Origin: Accumulibacter sp.
GTDB taxonomy: Bacteria > Pseudomonadota > Gammaproteobacteria > Burkholderiales > Rhodocyclaceae
DNA: 32,686 nucleotides
Assembly (NCBI RefSeq): GCF_029255125.1
Contig: NZ_JAPUVR010000060.1
Span: 1-32,686 of the forward strand
Direction: 5' to 3'
A program made the translations under genes and the position numbers. Shown here in pieces: positions 1 to 6,968 of the stretch. How positions within the stretch are numbered: position 1 is the stretch's first letter; each line of letters begins with the position of its first letter. The notes beneath the pieces are model-generated. The model saw only the letters and a list, made by a program, of their open reading frames with translations. It did no database searches and was not told where the DNA came from.

Positions 1-35
1 ATCCCCATAAGTACCGCCGTCGAGGCGCTTCAGTC

Positions 36-113
36 CAACGAGGTTTATCTGCCGCGGAATCGCTTGCGGCTGGACCCGGCGCTTTCGGCGCGGCAGATAA
101 ACGCTGTTCGTTG
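36..113. repeat. Imperfect inverted repeat (possible stem-loop, weakly attC-like)
   Basis: Bases 43-56 (GTTTATCTGCCGCG) are the exact reverse complement of 89-102. An outer arm CAACGA (36-41) pairs with TCGTTG (108-113), leaving G42 against a five-base bulge (103-107). The loop is about 32 bases. The left end carries GTCCAAC (33-39), which fits the RYYYAAC box of integron attC sites; the right end GTTGAAA (113-119) misses the GTTRRRY box by one base. It could be a terminator-like hairpin, an attC relic or chance. There is no T tract after either arm. Confidence 0.5.
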
Positions 114-274
114 TTGAAACGAAAAATTCACAACCGCTGAGCAGGCGCGGGGTCGACGCGGTGCTGGCGGATATCGAATCCGGCCATCCAGGCATGGCAC
201 GGCGTATCGCCGGGATGGGCGAGGACTTTCAGTTTCGCGAGATTCTGGATCTGTTACAGGCTTGCCAGCGCTAG
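101..274 (+). pseudogene. Possible C-terminal remnant of an unidentified protein
   Basis: An open frame ends at TAG 272-274 after an in-frame TAA at 98-100, leaving about 57 codons with no convincing start or Shine-Dalgarno sequence. The last 35 residues look protein-like: acidic and amphipathic, ending GEDFQFREILDLLQACQR. They remind me of the helix that closes many hybrid histidine kinases, but the match is too short to name. It converges tail to tail on the cobW-like gene with a 4-base overlap. It may be a decayed gene end or non-coding sequence. Confidence is low. Confidence 0.2.
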
Positions 275-1344
275 GTTGCGGGCATCCGGGTCGCTGCTGG
301 TCTGCCGTTCGCCGCCGCGGCCGCAGCTTGAAAAGTCGCGCGCAGCCGCGCTACTGGGAGGCGGTTGCCGATCAGCACGATACGCGATGTACGCGTTTGC
401 CCAGGTGCCCAGGGCTCACCGTAAGCGAAGCCGGCGACGCGCTGTACGCCCTGAAAGATGAGTTTGCGGCTTTCGTCCGGGATGGCGAGGATTCCCTTGT
501 AGCGCAGCAACTCGTCGCCCAATTCGTCGACCAGCGACTGGACGAAAAGACCGATTTGCTCAAGGTCAACCTCACCAGCCTCGAGCAGAAAGGATGAAAT
601 CTCGTCCTCGTGCGCGGCCGGTCGGCGCGACCAGCTGATGGCCGCGGGTGCTGGCATCGGCGCGAAACGAGCAGGAGAAAGGCTGGCGGAATCGGCGGCG
701 AGGAGCGAGGCATCGAGATTGAAGCCTCTGATGCCGAGCAGCGAACCAGGTTCGGCGTGCCCGTTCTGCAGCAACTGCTGAGCTGCGCGCGGGTTGATGC
801 AGCGTAGCCGCTCGGACAGCGAGGAAATCGCAGCCGCGTCGACCAGATCGCACTTGGCGAGCAGCAGCCGGTCGGCGAACCCGACCTGGCGCTGGACGAC
901 GCGATGTTGATCGAGCTGCCTGCTGGCATGCAACGCATCGACGACGACGACGATGCCGTCGAGCATGAAGTCGTCGCGCAGCTCCGGCGCAGCAAAGAAG
1001 GTCTGGGCGACGGCGCCGGGGTCGGCGAGCCCGGTCGTCTCGATGACGATCCAGTCGAAGGCCAGCCTGCCGGCTGCCCGTTGCGCGGCCAGGTCACGCA
1101 GGCCACGCACCAGGTCGGCGCTGACCGTGCAGCAGACGCAACCGTTGGTCAGTTCAACGAGGCCGCCCGGTTGGCGGGAAAGGAGCTGGCTGTCGATGTT
1201 GACGGCGCCGAACTCGTTTTCGACCACAGCGAAGCGCCGGCCTTGGGGTTGATTGAGCAACGCGTTGAGAACCGTCGTCTTGCCGGCGCCGAGAAAACCC
1301 GAGAGCAGGGTGACGGGGATGGGTAAGGCGGGGGTCGGGTTCAT
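271..1344 (-). CDS. CobW/YjiA-type GTPase (COG0523 metal chaperone family)
   Basis: A 357-residue G3E-family GTPase. It has a Walker A GFLGAGKT at residues 16-23, the COG0523 metal-binding CxCC motif (C69-V-C71-C72), the switch/Walker B region ETTGLADP at 102-109, and AKCD at 163-166 in place of NKxD. A CobW C-terminal domain follows (about 245-345). Members load metals, often zinc or cobalt, into client proteins at the cost of GTP. The start at 1344 puts the P-loop at the usual distance; an upstream TTG (1437) would add 31 residues unlike the family and overlap ybdD. It is the third gene after cstA and ybdD, matching E. coli yjiA in the btsT-yjiX-yjiA operon, so it is probably the yjiA counterpart. 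The client is unknown. Confidence 0.9.
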   Translation of the reverse strand: MNPTPALPIPVTLLSGFLGAGKTTVLNALLNQPQGRRFAVVENEFGAVNIDSQLLSRQPGGLVELTNGCVCCTVSADLVRGLRDLAAQRAAGRLAFDWIVIETTGLADPGAVAQTFFAAPELRDDFMLDGIVVVVDALHASRQLDQHRVVQRQVGFADRLLLAKCDLVDAAAISSLSERLRCINPRAAQQLLQNGHAEPGSLLGIRGFNLDASLLAADSASLSPARFAPMPAPAAISWSRRPAAHEDEISSFLLEAGEVDLEQIGLFVQSLVDELGDELLRYKGILAIPDESRKLIFQGVQRVAGFAYGEPWAPGQTRTSRIVLIGNRLPVARLRATFQAAAAAANGRPAATRMPAT

Positions 1345-1430
1345 CGGTGGTCGATGGAGGAGAAGAGAGCAGGGCGCGGACGCCAGGAGTTTCGTTTGCG
1401 CCGGAGCAATGTGCCGGTTTTCCGACGCGG

Positions 1431-1628
1431 TCAACAACAGCCGCCGGAGCGGCCGGAACCGTACCTCGCTTCCTGGCGATTGCGGAAGAACTCCGTTTCG
1501 CTCATCACCGGCAGGTCGGGATGCGTCGCCCGCATGTGGGCGACATAGGTGCCGTAATCGGGCAGGCCGACCATCAATCTGGCCGCCTGCCCGAGATACG
1601 TGCCGAACCTCGCGAGGTCGTTGAACAC
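1431..1628 (-). CDS. YbdD/YjiX family small protein
   Basis: A 65-residue protein of the YbdD/YjiX (DUF466) family. It shows the family's typical length, the central LMVGLPDYGTYVAHM stretch and the basic, Cys-ending tail (ARYGSGRSGGCC). It starts with GTG at 1628, six bases after the cstA stop, and so is translated from the same message. In E. coli both CstA and BtsT are followed by a paralogue of this protein. Its role is not established; genetic linkage suggests an accessory subunit or regulator of the transporter. The terminal Cys pair is characteristic and could bind metal or be modified, which would fit the GTPase metal chaperone encoded next; that is inference. Confidence 0.9.
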   Translation of the reverse strand: MFNDLARFGTYLGQAARLMVGLPDYGTYVAHMRATHPDLPVMSETEFFRNRQEARYGSGRSGGCC

Positions 1629-1634
1629 GGACTG

Positions 1635-3698
1635 TCAGGCTCCGGCGGAGGGGATCGCCTCGTACGGCATCTCGCGACTGGTTACGCGGTCGTCACGCCA
1701 GGCTTTCAGGCTCGCGATAATCGTGTAGCAGAGCATGCTGACGACGACGAAGATGAAGAAGATCGCCAGCGCGGCGTCCAAATGGTTGTTGAACACGATC
1801 TGCTGCATTTGTTCGACGCTCTTTGCCGGGGCCAGGAGCTCACCCCGGTCGAGCGCGGCTTGGAACTTGTCGGCGAGAGCCAGGAAGCCGATCTTTGGAT
1901 TAGTGTGGAAGACCTTCTCCCAACCGGCAGTCAGCGTGCAGACGAGCAGCCAGGAGGCCGGCACGATGGTCACCCAGGCATGCTTCTGCCGCTTCATCTT
2001 GAACAGGACGACCGTGCACAGCATCAGCGCCACACCCGCCAGCATCTGGTTCGAGATGCCGAACAGCGGCCACAGGCTGTTGATGCCGCCGAGCGGATCG
2101 ACGACGCCCTGGTACAGGATGTAACCCCAGGCGGCAACACACAGAGCGGTAGCCGTCAGGTTGGACGGCCAGGAGTTGATCTGTCGCAAGGCTGGCACGA
2201 AGGTGCCGAGCAGATCCTGCAGCATGAAACGTCCGGCACGTGTCCCGGCGTCGCAGGCGGTGAGGATGAACAGGGCTTCGAAAAGAATGGCGAAGTGGTA
2301 CCAGAAAGCCATCATCGCCTGCCCGCCGAAGACCTGCGAAAAGATCTGGGCCATTCCCACGGCCAGCGTCGGCGCGCCGCCCGCGCGCGAGAGGATGCTG
2401 TTTTCCCCGACATCCTTGGCTGTCTGCGTGAGCACTTCCGGGGTGATCACGAAGCCCCACTGCGAAATCACCTGCGCAGCGCCTTCGACCGTCTTGCCGA
2501 TGATCGCTGGCGCGCTGTTCATTGCGAAGTAGACGCCCGGATCGATGACCGAAGCGGCGACTATCGCCATGATCGCCACGAACGACTCCATCAGCATGCC
2601 GCCGTAACCGATCATGCGCGCGTTCTTTTCGTTGTCGAGCAGCTTCGGCGTCGTTCCTGAGGAGATCAGTGCATGGAAGCCGGAAACCGCGCCACAGGCG
2701 ATGGTGATGAAGATGAACGGAAACAGGCTTCCCGACCACACCGGGCCAGTACCGTCGACGAACTGGGTAACGGCCGGCATGCGCAGATTCGGTGCGACGT
2801 AGACCATGCACAGGGCGAGACCGACGATGGTGCCGATTTTCAGGAAGGTCGACAGGTAGTCGCGCGGTGCGAGCAGCAGCCACACCGGCAAGACCGACGC
2901 GACGAAGCCGTAGATGATCAGCATCCAGGTCAGTTGCTTGCCGTTGAAGGTGAATAACGGCGCCCAGGTAGCGCTCTCGGCGACCTGACCGCCGACCAGG
3001 ATGGCGGCAACCAGCAGCACGAAGCCGACGAGCGAGATTTCGCCCACACGCCCTGGGCGGATGAAGCGGTTGTAGACGCCCATGAACATGGCGATCGGGA
3101 TCGTCGCGGCGACGGTGAAGGTTCCCCAGGGGCTTTCCGCCAGCGCTTTGACGACAATCAGCGCCAGAACAGCGAGGATGATCACCATGATCATGAAGGT
3201 CCCGAAGAGGGCGATGATACCCGGGACGAAACCGAGCTCCGACTTGACAAGGTCGCCGAGCGAGCGCCCGTCACGACGCGTCGAGACGAAGAGAACCATG
3301 AAGTCCTGTACGGCGCCGGCGATGACGACGCCGACGATGATCCACAGCGTTCCCGGCAGGTAGCCCATCTGTGCGGCCAGCACCGGGCCGACCAGCGGGC
3401 CGGCGCCGGCGATCGCCGCGAAGTGGTGACCGAACAGGATGTACTTGTTGGTCGGCACGTAGTCGAGGCCGTCGTTGTGACGGACAGCCGGCGTCGCACG
3501 CGTCGGGTCGAGCTGCATCACCTGGTCGGCGATGAACAGGCTGTAGTAGCGGTAAGCGACGAGATAGATCGAAACCGCAGCAGTGACGATCCACAAGGCG
3601 TTGATGGTTTCGCCACGCGACAGCGCCACGGTGCCGAGGGAGAATACCCCGACTGCCGTCAAGAACCACCAGATGGCATGTTTGGAAACGATGTTCAC
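1635..3698 (-). CDS. cstA: CstA/BtsT carbon-starvation transporter (pyruvate/peptide uptake)
   Basis: A 687-residue polytopic inner-membrane protein of the CstA family (E. coli CstA 701 and BtsT 716 residues). Family hallmarks are the early YLVAYRYYSLFIADQV block, YVPTNKYILFGHHFAAIAG, GPLVGPVLAAQMGYLPG, GAVQDFMVLF and SGFHALISSGTTPKLL. These proteins import pyruvate and are linked to peptide use in starvation; BtsT is a pyruvate/H+ symporter. The GTG at 3698 was chosen because a GGAGGGG Shine-Dalgarno lies just upstream; an ATG 27 bases earlier would place that Shine-Dalgarno inside the gene. It is first of three genes (ybdD, cobW-like follow). Upstream lies a candidate BtsR site, and btsSR is encoded about 2.6 kb away, so I favour a BtsT-like pyruvate function. 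CstA and BtsT cannot be separated by eye. Confidence 0.93.
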   Translation of the reverse strand: MNIVSKHAIWWFLTAVGVFSLGTVALSRGETINALWIVTAAVSIYLVAYRYYSLFIADQVMQLDPTRATPAVRHNDGLDYVPTNKYILFGHHFAAIAGAGPLVGPVLAAQMGYLPGTLWIIVGVVIAGAVQDFMVLFVSTRRDGRSLGDLVKSELGFVPGIIALFGTFMIMVIILAVLALIVVKALAESPWGTFTVAATIPIAMFMGVYNRFIRPGRVGEISLVGFVLLVAAILVGGQVAESATWAPLFTFNGKQLTWMLIIYGFVASVLPVWLLLAPRDYLSTFLKIGTIVGLALCMVYVAPNLRMPAVTQFVDGTGPVWSGSLFPFIFITIACGAVSGFHALISSGTTPKLLDNEKNARMIGYGGMLMESFVAIMAIVAASVIDPGVYFAMNSAPAIIGKTVEGAAQVISQWGFVITPEVLTQTAKDVGENSILSRAGGAPTLAVGMAQIFSQVFGGQAMMAFWYHFAILFEALFILTACDAGTRAGRFMLQDLLGTFVPALRQINSWPSNLTATALCVAAWGYILYQGVVDPLGGINSLWPLFGISNQMLAGVALMLCTVVLFKMKRQKHAWVTIVPASWLLVCTLTAGWEKVFHTNPKIGFLALADKFQAALDRGELLAPAKSVEQMQQIVFNNHLDAALAIFFIFVVVSMLCYTIIASLKAWRDDRVTSREMPYEAIPSAGA

Positions 3699-3866
3699 GG
3701 CCCCTCCAGGAGTGAATTGTGTCATGGCGGTGGGCTGCAGCCTCTCGCAAAGCTGCCGACGCCGCCGCGGGAAACCGGTCGTCGAAGCCTGGTGAATGGC
3801 TGATCGACCAGGCACTGACAGGAAGTAAGCCCGCGGCGCGGGGACTCCTGACCTGGTGCAGCACGC

Positions 3867-3933
3867 AATCTAGCCCTGATTCTGACCGCCGTGCGTACCA
3901 TCCGGCGAGCGGTCGGTGCGCGGATTGAGCGGT
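3867..3933 (-). promoter_or_regulatory. Candidate BtsR (LytTR) direct repeat and promoter of cstA
   Basis: Read on the minus strand, ACCGCTCA (3926-3933) is followed after 12 bases by ACCGCTCG (3906-3913). From memory, the E. coli BtsR/YehT site in the btsT promoter is a direct repeat of ACC(G/A)CT(C/T)A with a 13-base spacer; the first copy fits fully, the second differs at the last base. A -10-like TAGATT (minus strand, 3867-3872) lies 33 bases downstream of the repeat. That places the proximal half-site near -50, where LytTR activators usually bind, and no good -35 is visible, as expected for an activator-dependent promoter. The spacer is one base short of the E. coli arrangement. Confidence 0.45.
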
Positions 3934-4224
3934 GTCCCGGGCCCGCCGAATGGCGCTGTTGCCCCTGTTTGGAAGTCGCGCGGCCCATAGAAACACGCGT
4001 CGGCCGGCCTGCTTCCTCGCTTCATGCGTTGGCGATCTCCCTGTCGAGCCGCGGCGATCGAATGACCGCCCGGCGTCTGCCGCGGTGAGTGACGATCGCG
4101 GGCGGCGAGTGCGCGCATGATCCCGAGGCAGGCTGCGTGCGGTGACGTGTTCGGGATCGATCGACCAGGACCAACGTTCTGACGGGAACGCGAACCGGCG
4201 GTTTCGTGCACACTGAAAGGCGCC

Positions 4225-4230
4225 TATACT
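4225..4230 (+). promoter_or_regulatory. Possible -10 box for the ATPase cassette
   Basis: TATACT lies 40 bases before the ATPase start codon. No good -35 is visible at the right distance. It is the only strong -10-like hexamer I see just ahead of the cassette. Confidence 0.3.
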
Positions 4231-4270
4231 CGCCGTTCTCGTCAAACCAACCGGCCTTGCGCACGCTGCG

Positions 4271-5551
4271 ATGTTTTCCCGTATTCAGACGCGTTATTTC
4301 CGCAGCCTCAAGGCCGTCGATCAGGTCTTGGCACCGATGCAGGCGCTGGTCGGGCCAAACGCGAGTGGCAAGACGACCTTTCTTGACGTGATCGGTTTGT
4401 TGAGCGACCTGGTGCGCCAGCGAGGCGACGTGCGCGAGACCATCCTGTCACGCAGCGCGAGTTTCGACAAACTGATCTGGCAGGGGTCCGAGCGGGACTC
4501 CGACCCGAGAAACGCGTTTCAGCTTGCCGTCGAGGCGCCAATTCCGAAGGCCGTCCGCGCGCGCATGGCCGAAGGCAAGCGCCGCTTCACGTTCGTGCGC
4601 TACGAACTGGAGGTCGGCTTCGATGCGGCGAGCAATGAGCTGGGCCTCAACCATGAGACGCTGTCCTTGCGCACAAGCAACGAGGACGATCTGCCCGTGC
4701 AACGGGATCTCTTTCCGTTGGTACGGCAAGATGCGCCGTCGATATTCGTCGGTAAAGGACGACCGGGCTACAAGGTGGTAATGAAGAAGACACCCGGTGG
4801 CAACGACAACTACTACACCGAGGGGGCGAAGTCGTACTCCCCGTCGTTTCGTCTTGGGCGCGGCAAGCTGGCCCTGGCGCACATCCCTGCCGATGAGGCC
4901 AGCTTTCCGGTCAGTTCGTGGTTTCGCGATCTGCTCGAGACGGGGGTGCGGAAGGTGGTACTGAACAGTCAGATCATTCGCCGAGCGAGTCCTCCGGGGC
5001 TGGGTCGCGACTTCCAGACGAATGGTGCGAACCTGCCATGGGTAATAGCCGAGTTGCGGCGCGATCGGCAGCGCTTTGAACACTGGCTGGATCATGTACG
5101 CACCGCACTGGAGGACATCGCCGACATCGACACGATCGAACGTGAGGACGATCGCCACCGCTATCTGGTGATCAAGTACGCCAACGGTGCTGAGGTGCCC
5201 TCGTGGCTGGCCTCCGACGGTACCCTGCGCCTGTTGGCATTGACGATAACGGCTTACTTGAAGGATCTCGATGGCGTCTTCCTGATCGAAGAGCCGGAAA
5301 ACGGCATCCATCCGCGCGCCATCGAGACCGTCATCCAGTCGCTCTCGTCGATTTATGACGGTCAGGTGCTCATCGCCACGCACAGCCCGGTTGCGCTGAA
5401 CATGCTCGACCCCGCGCAGATCCTTTGTTTTGCCAAGGACAGCACGGGCGCGACGGACATCGTTGCCGGCGACCGGCATCCTGCCCTGCAGCAATGGAGA
5501 CAAGGGAAGCCCGATCTCGGCGTCCTGTTTGCTGCCGGCATTCTGAGCTGA
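4271..5551 (+). CDS. AAA family ATPase (RecF/SMC-like, AAA_21 type)
   Basis: A 426-residue soluble ATPase with ABC/SMC-type motifs split to the two ends. Walker A is GPNASGKTT at 28-36; Walker B is FLIEEPENGIHP at 337-348 with catalytic E340/E341; the switch His is H371 in ATHSP. A Ser-Asp-Gly signature-like stretch (ASDGTLRLLAL) precedes Walker B. This architecture is typical of single-chain AAA_21/AAA_15 ATPases that work with a small effector in anti-phage or toxin-like pairs (for example Septu, PARIS, OLD-like systems); the precise family is not assigned here. The next gene starts 7 bases after the stop, so the two form an operon. There is no nuclease or TOPRIM domain in this chain. It sits between cstA and btsSR, a position consistent with insertion into an older locus. 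Confidence 0.85.
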   Translation: MFSRIQTRYFRSLKAVDQVLAPMQALVGPNASGKTTFLDVIGLLSDLVRQRGDVRETILSRSASFDKLIWQGSERDSDPRNAFQLAVEAPIPKAVRARMAEGKRRFTFVRYELEVGFDAASNELGLNHETLSLRTSNEDDLPVQRDLFPLVRQDAPSIFVGKGRPGYKVVMKKTPGGNDNYYTEGAKSYSPSFRLGRGKLALAHIPADEASFPVSSWFRDLLETGVRKVVLNSQIIRRASPPGLGRDFQTNGANLPWVIAELRRDRQRFEHWLDHVRTALEDIADIDTIEREDDRHRYLVIKYANGAEVPSWLASDGTLRLLALTITAYLKDLDGVFLIEEPENGIHPRAIETVIQSLSSIYDGQVLIATHSPVALNMLDPAQILCFAKDSTGATDIVAGDRHPALQQWRQGKPDLGVLFAAGILS

Positions 5552-5558
5552 GACGGCC

Positions 5559-6167
5559 GTGCAGGACCTGGTGGTGCTGGTTGCCGACAAGAACATGCAG
5601 TTTGCCCTGCGCGGTGCGCTGGGCCGCCCACAAGCCCTGGGAACCCGGCCGTTGACTTGGGACATCCGCCCGCACATGGGTCGTGACGGCGGTGTGCGGA
5701 CGAGTGGCGCCGACATGCTGGCATGCGACGCTGGCCGTTTTTCGCACGCGCTCATGCTTTTGGATTTTCAAGGCTGCGGGCATGAGGAACGGGAAACTCC
5801 TTTGTCGCTGGAAGGAAAACTGGACGAGCAACTGCAACGCGTCTGGGGGTCGCGTGCCAAGTGCATCGTCATCGCGCCGGAAGTCGATATATGGCTCTGG
5901 GGAAGCGATCGCGTGCTGCACGAAGCTCTTCAGTGGTCCACGGAGGAATCGATTCGTGACTGGCTGCGCCACCGCGGTTTCGAATTCGATGCTGCCGGCA
6001 AGCCGCTGCAGCCGAAGGAGGCGATCGAAGCCGTTTGCCGTAGGCAAAAGCGGCCGCGGTCTTCGGCCATCTACGAGAGCATCACGGGACGCGTCAGTCT
6101 TCAACACTGCACCGACCAGACGTTCCAGCGATTGCGAGCGCAGCTCCTTGCCTGGTTTGCGCCGTGA
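5559..6167 (+). CDS. Partner of the AAA ATPase; TOPRIM-like acidic pattern, function unknown
   Basis: A 202-residue soluble protein starting at GTG 5559, seven bases after the ATPase stop. It opens with a beta-strand-like VVLVAD ending in D10, then has ALMLLDFQG (D69) and CIVIAPEVDIWLWG (E108, D110), a spacing of acidic residues after hydrophobic strands that recalls TOPRIM folds. A conserved-looking basic PRSSAIY (166-172) lies near the C-terminus. I recall similar small proteins next to AAA ATPases in defence loci, including one named MAD4 in methylation-associated defence systems, but I cannot verify this and see no methylase here. The likely role is effector or nuclease partner of the ATPase; this is inference. 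There is no signal peptide or membrane segment. Confidence 0.75.
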   Translation: MQDLVVLVADKNMQFALRGALGRPQALGTRPLTWDIRPHMGRDGGVRTSGADMLACDAGRFSHALMLLDFQGCGHEERETPLSLEGKLDEQLQRVWGSRAKCIVIAPEVDIWLWGSDRVLHEALQWSTEESIRDWLRHRGFEFDAAGKPLQPKEAIEAVCRRQKRPRSSAIYESITGRVSLQHCTDQTFQRLRAQLLAWFAP

Positions 6168-6251
6168 GTGCAAGACATCACGCCAGGCGGCAAGCGTCGG
6201 CTGGGCGATTGCACGTTTGTTCTTGTGACACAATCGGCGGGGCGAAATCTC

Positions 6252-6968
6252 TCACGGAATCAGCAGGCGATCCTTCATCTCGCGCAGATGACGGCGGCTG
6301 ACCGGCACCCGTCTGCCGCTGCGCGTGACGATCTCGGCGGCGCCATTGTCGAGCAACTCGATCTCGGCGATCTGATCGAGGTTGACCAGGAACTGTCGGT
6401 GGCAACGAATCAAGGACGAACGCTCTTGCAGGATCTTGAGGCTCAGTTCGGTGGTCCCCTGCCGCTCCTTACCGACGACCTGGACGCCGGCGATGTCGGT
6501 GTGGACGAACTCCACTTCGTCGAGCGGCAGAAGAAAGATGCGGTTGCGGCCGAAACAGGGAACCTGGCGCAGCTTCTCGGCCGATCCCGGAAACGCCGTG
6601 CCGGAGCGCCGGACTCCCGAGCGCAACCAGTCGAGCGTGCGGGCCAGCCGTTGCGGGTCGATTGGCTTGAGGAGGTAATCGGCGGCGTGTTCCTCGAAGG
6701 CTTGCAAGGCGTGTTCATCGTAGGCGGTGACGAAGACGATCTGCGGCAGCGCCGAAGCGTCGATCATGCCGACCATTTCGAGCCCGCTCACGCGCGGCAT
6801 TTGAATGTCGAGGAAGACGACATCCGGACGCAGGCGACGGATGGCCGACAGCCCTTCGATCGCGTTGGCGCATTCGCCCAGCACCTCGATGTCGGCGGCT
6901 GCGGCGAGCAGGGTCTTGAGTTCCTCGCGCGAGGGTGCTTCGTCATCAATGATCAGCGCAGTCAGCAT
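6252..6968 (-). CDS. btsR: BtsR/YehT response regulator (REC-LytTR)
   Basis: A 238-residue response regulator (E. coli BtsR 239). The receiver domain has the acidic pair D8/D9, phosphoacceptor D54 in VFLDIQMPR, and a KPID lysine. The LytTR DNA-binding domain (about 135-236) carries the strings IRCHRQFLVNL and VPVSRRHLREMK, which closely match E. coli BtsR from memory, as does GLEMVGMID. BtsR activates the btsT pyruvate-transporter operon in E. coli when BtsS senses extracellular pyruvate. The ATG at 6968 overlaps the btsS stop by seven bases, implying coupled translation. The gene converges on the ATPase cassette with 84 bases between. Confidence 0.92.
   Translation of the reverse strand: MLTALIIDDEAPSREELKTLLAAAADIEVLGECANAIEGLSAIRRLRPDVVFLDIQMPRVSGLEMVGMIDASALPQIVFVTAYDEHALQAFEEHAADYLLKPIDPQRLARTLDWLRSGVRRSGTAFPGSAEKLRQVPCFGRNRIFLLPLDEVEFVHTDIAGVQVVGKERQGTTELSLKILQERSSLIRCHRQFLVNLDQIAEIELLDNGAAEIVTRSGRRVPVSRRHLREMKDRLLIP

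Larger units (their letters stand above)
3699..4270. other. Intergenic region between cstA and the divergent ATPase gene
   Basis: A 572-base gap between divergent genes. Short open frames on both strands show no family resemblance and no good ribosome sites. What I can support here is the cstA control region (direct repeat 3906-3933, possible -10 at 3867-3872) and a TATACT box at 4225-4230 facing the ATPase gene. I see nothing recognisable in 3940-4220. Confidence 0.6.

Noticed and set aside
33-119. Definite integron attC site
   Set aside because: Only one box matches fully, no integrase or cassette array is visible, and pairing of the boxes is in a different register from the main stem. Kept only as a weak observation.
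1347-2660. Long plus-strand open frame opposite cstA
   Set aside because: It is antisense to a strongly conserved transporter, its translation is rich in Arg, Asp, Gly and His without domain structure, and it arises from GC-rich codon bias.
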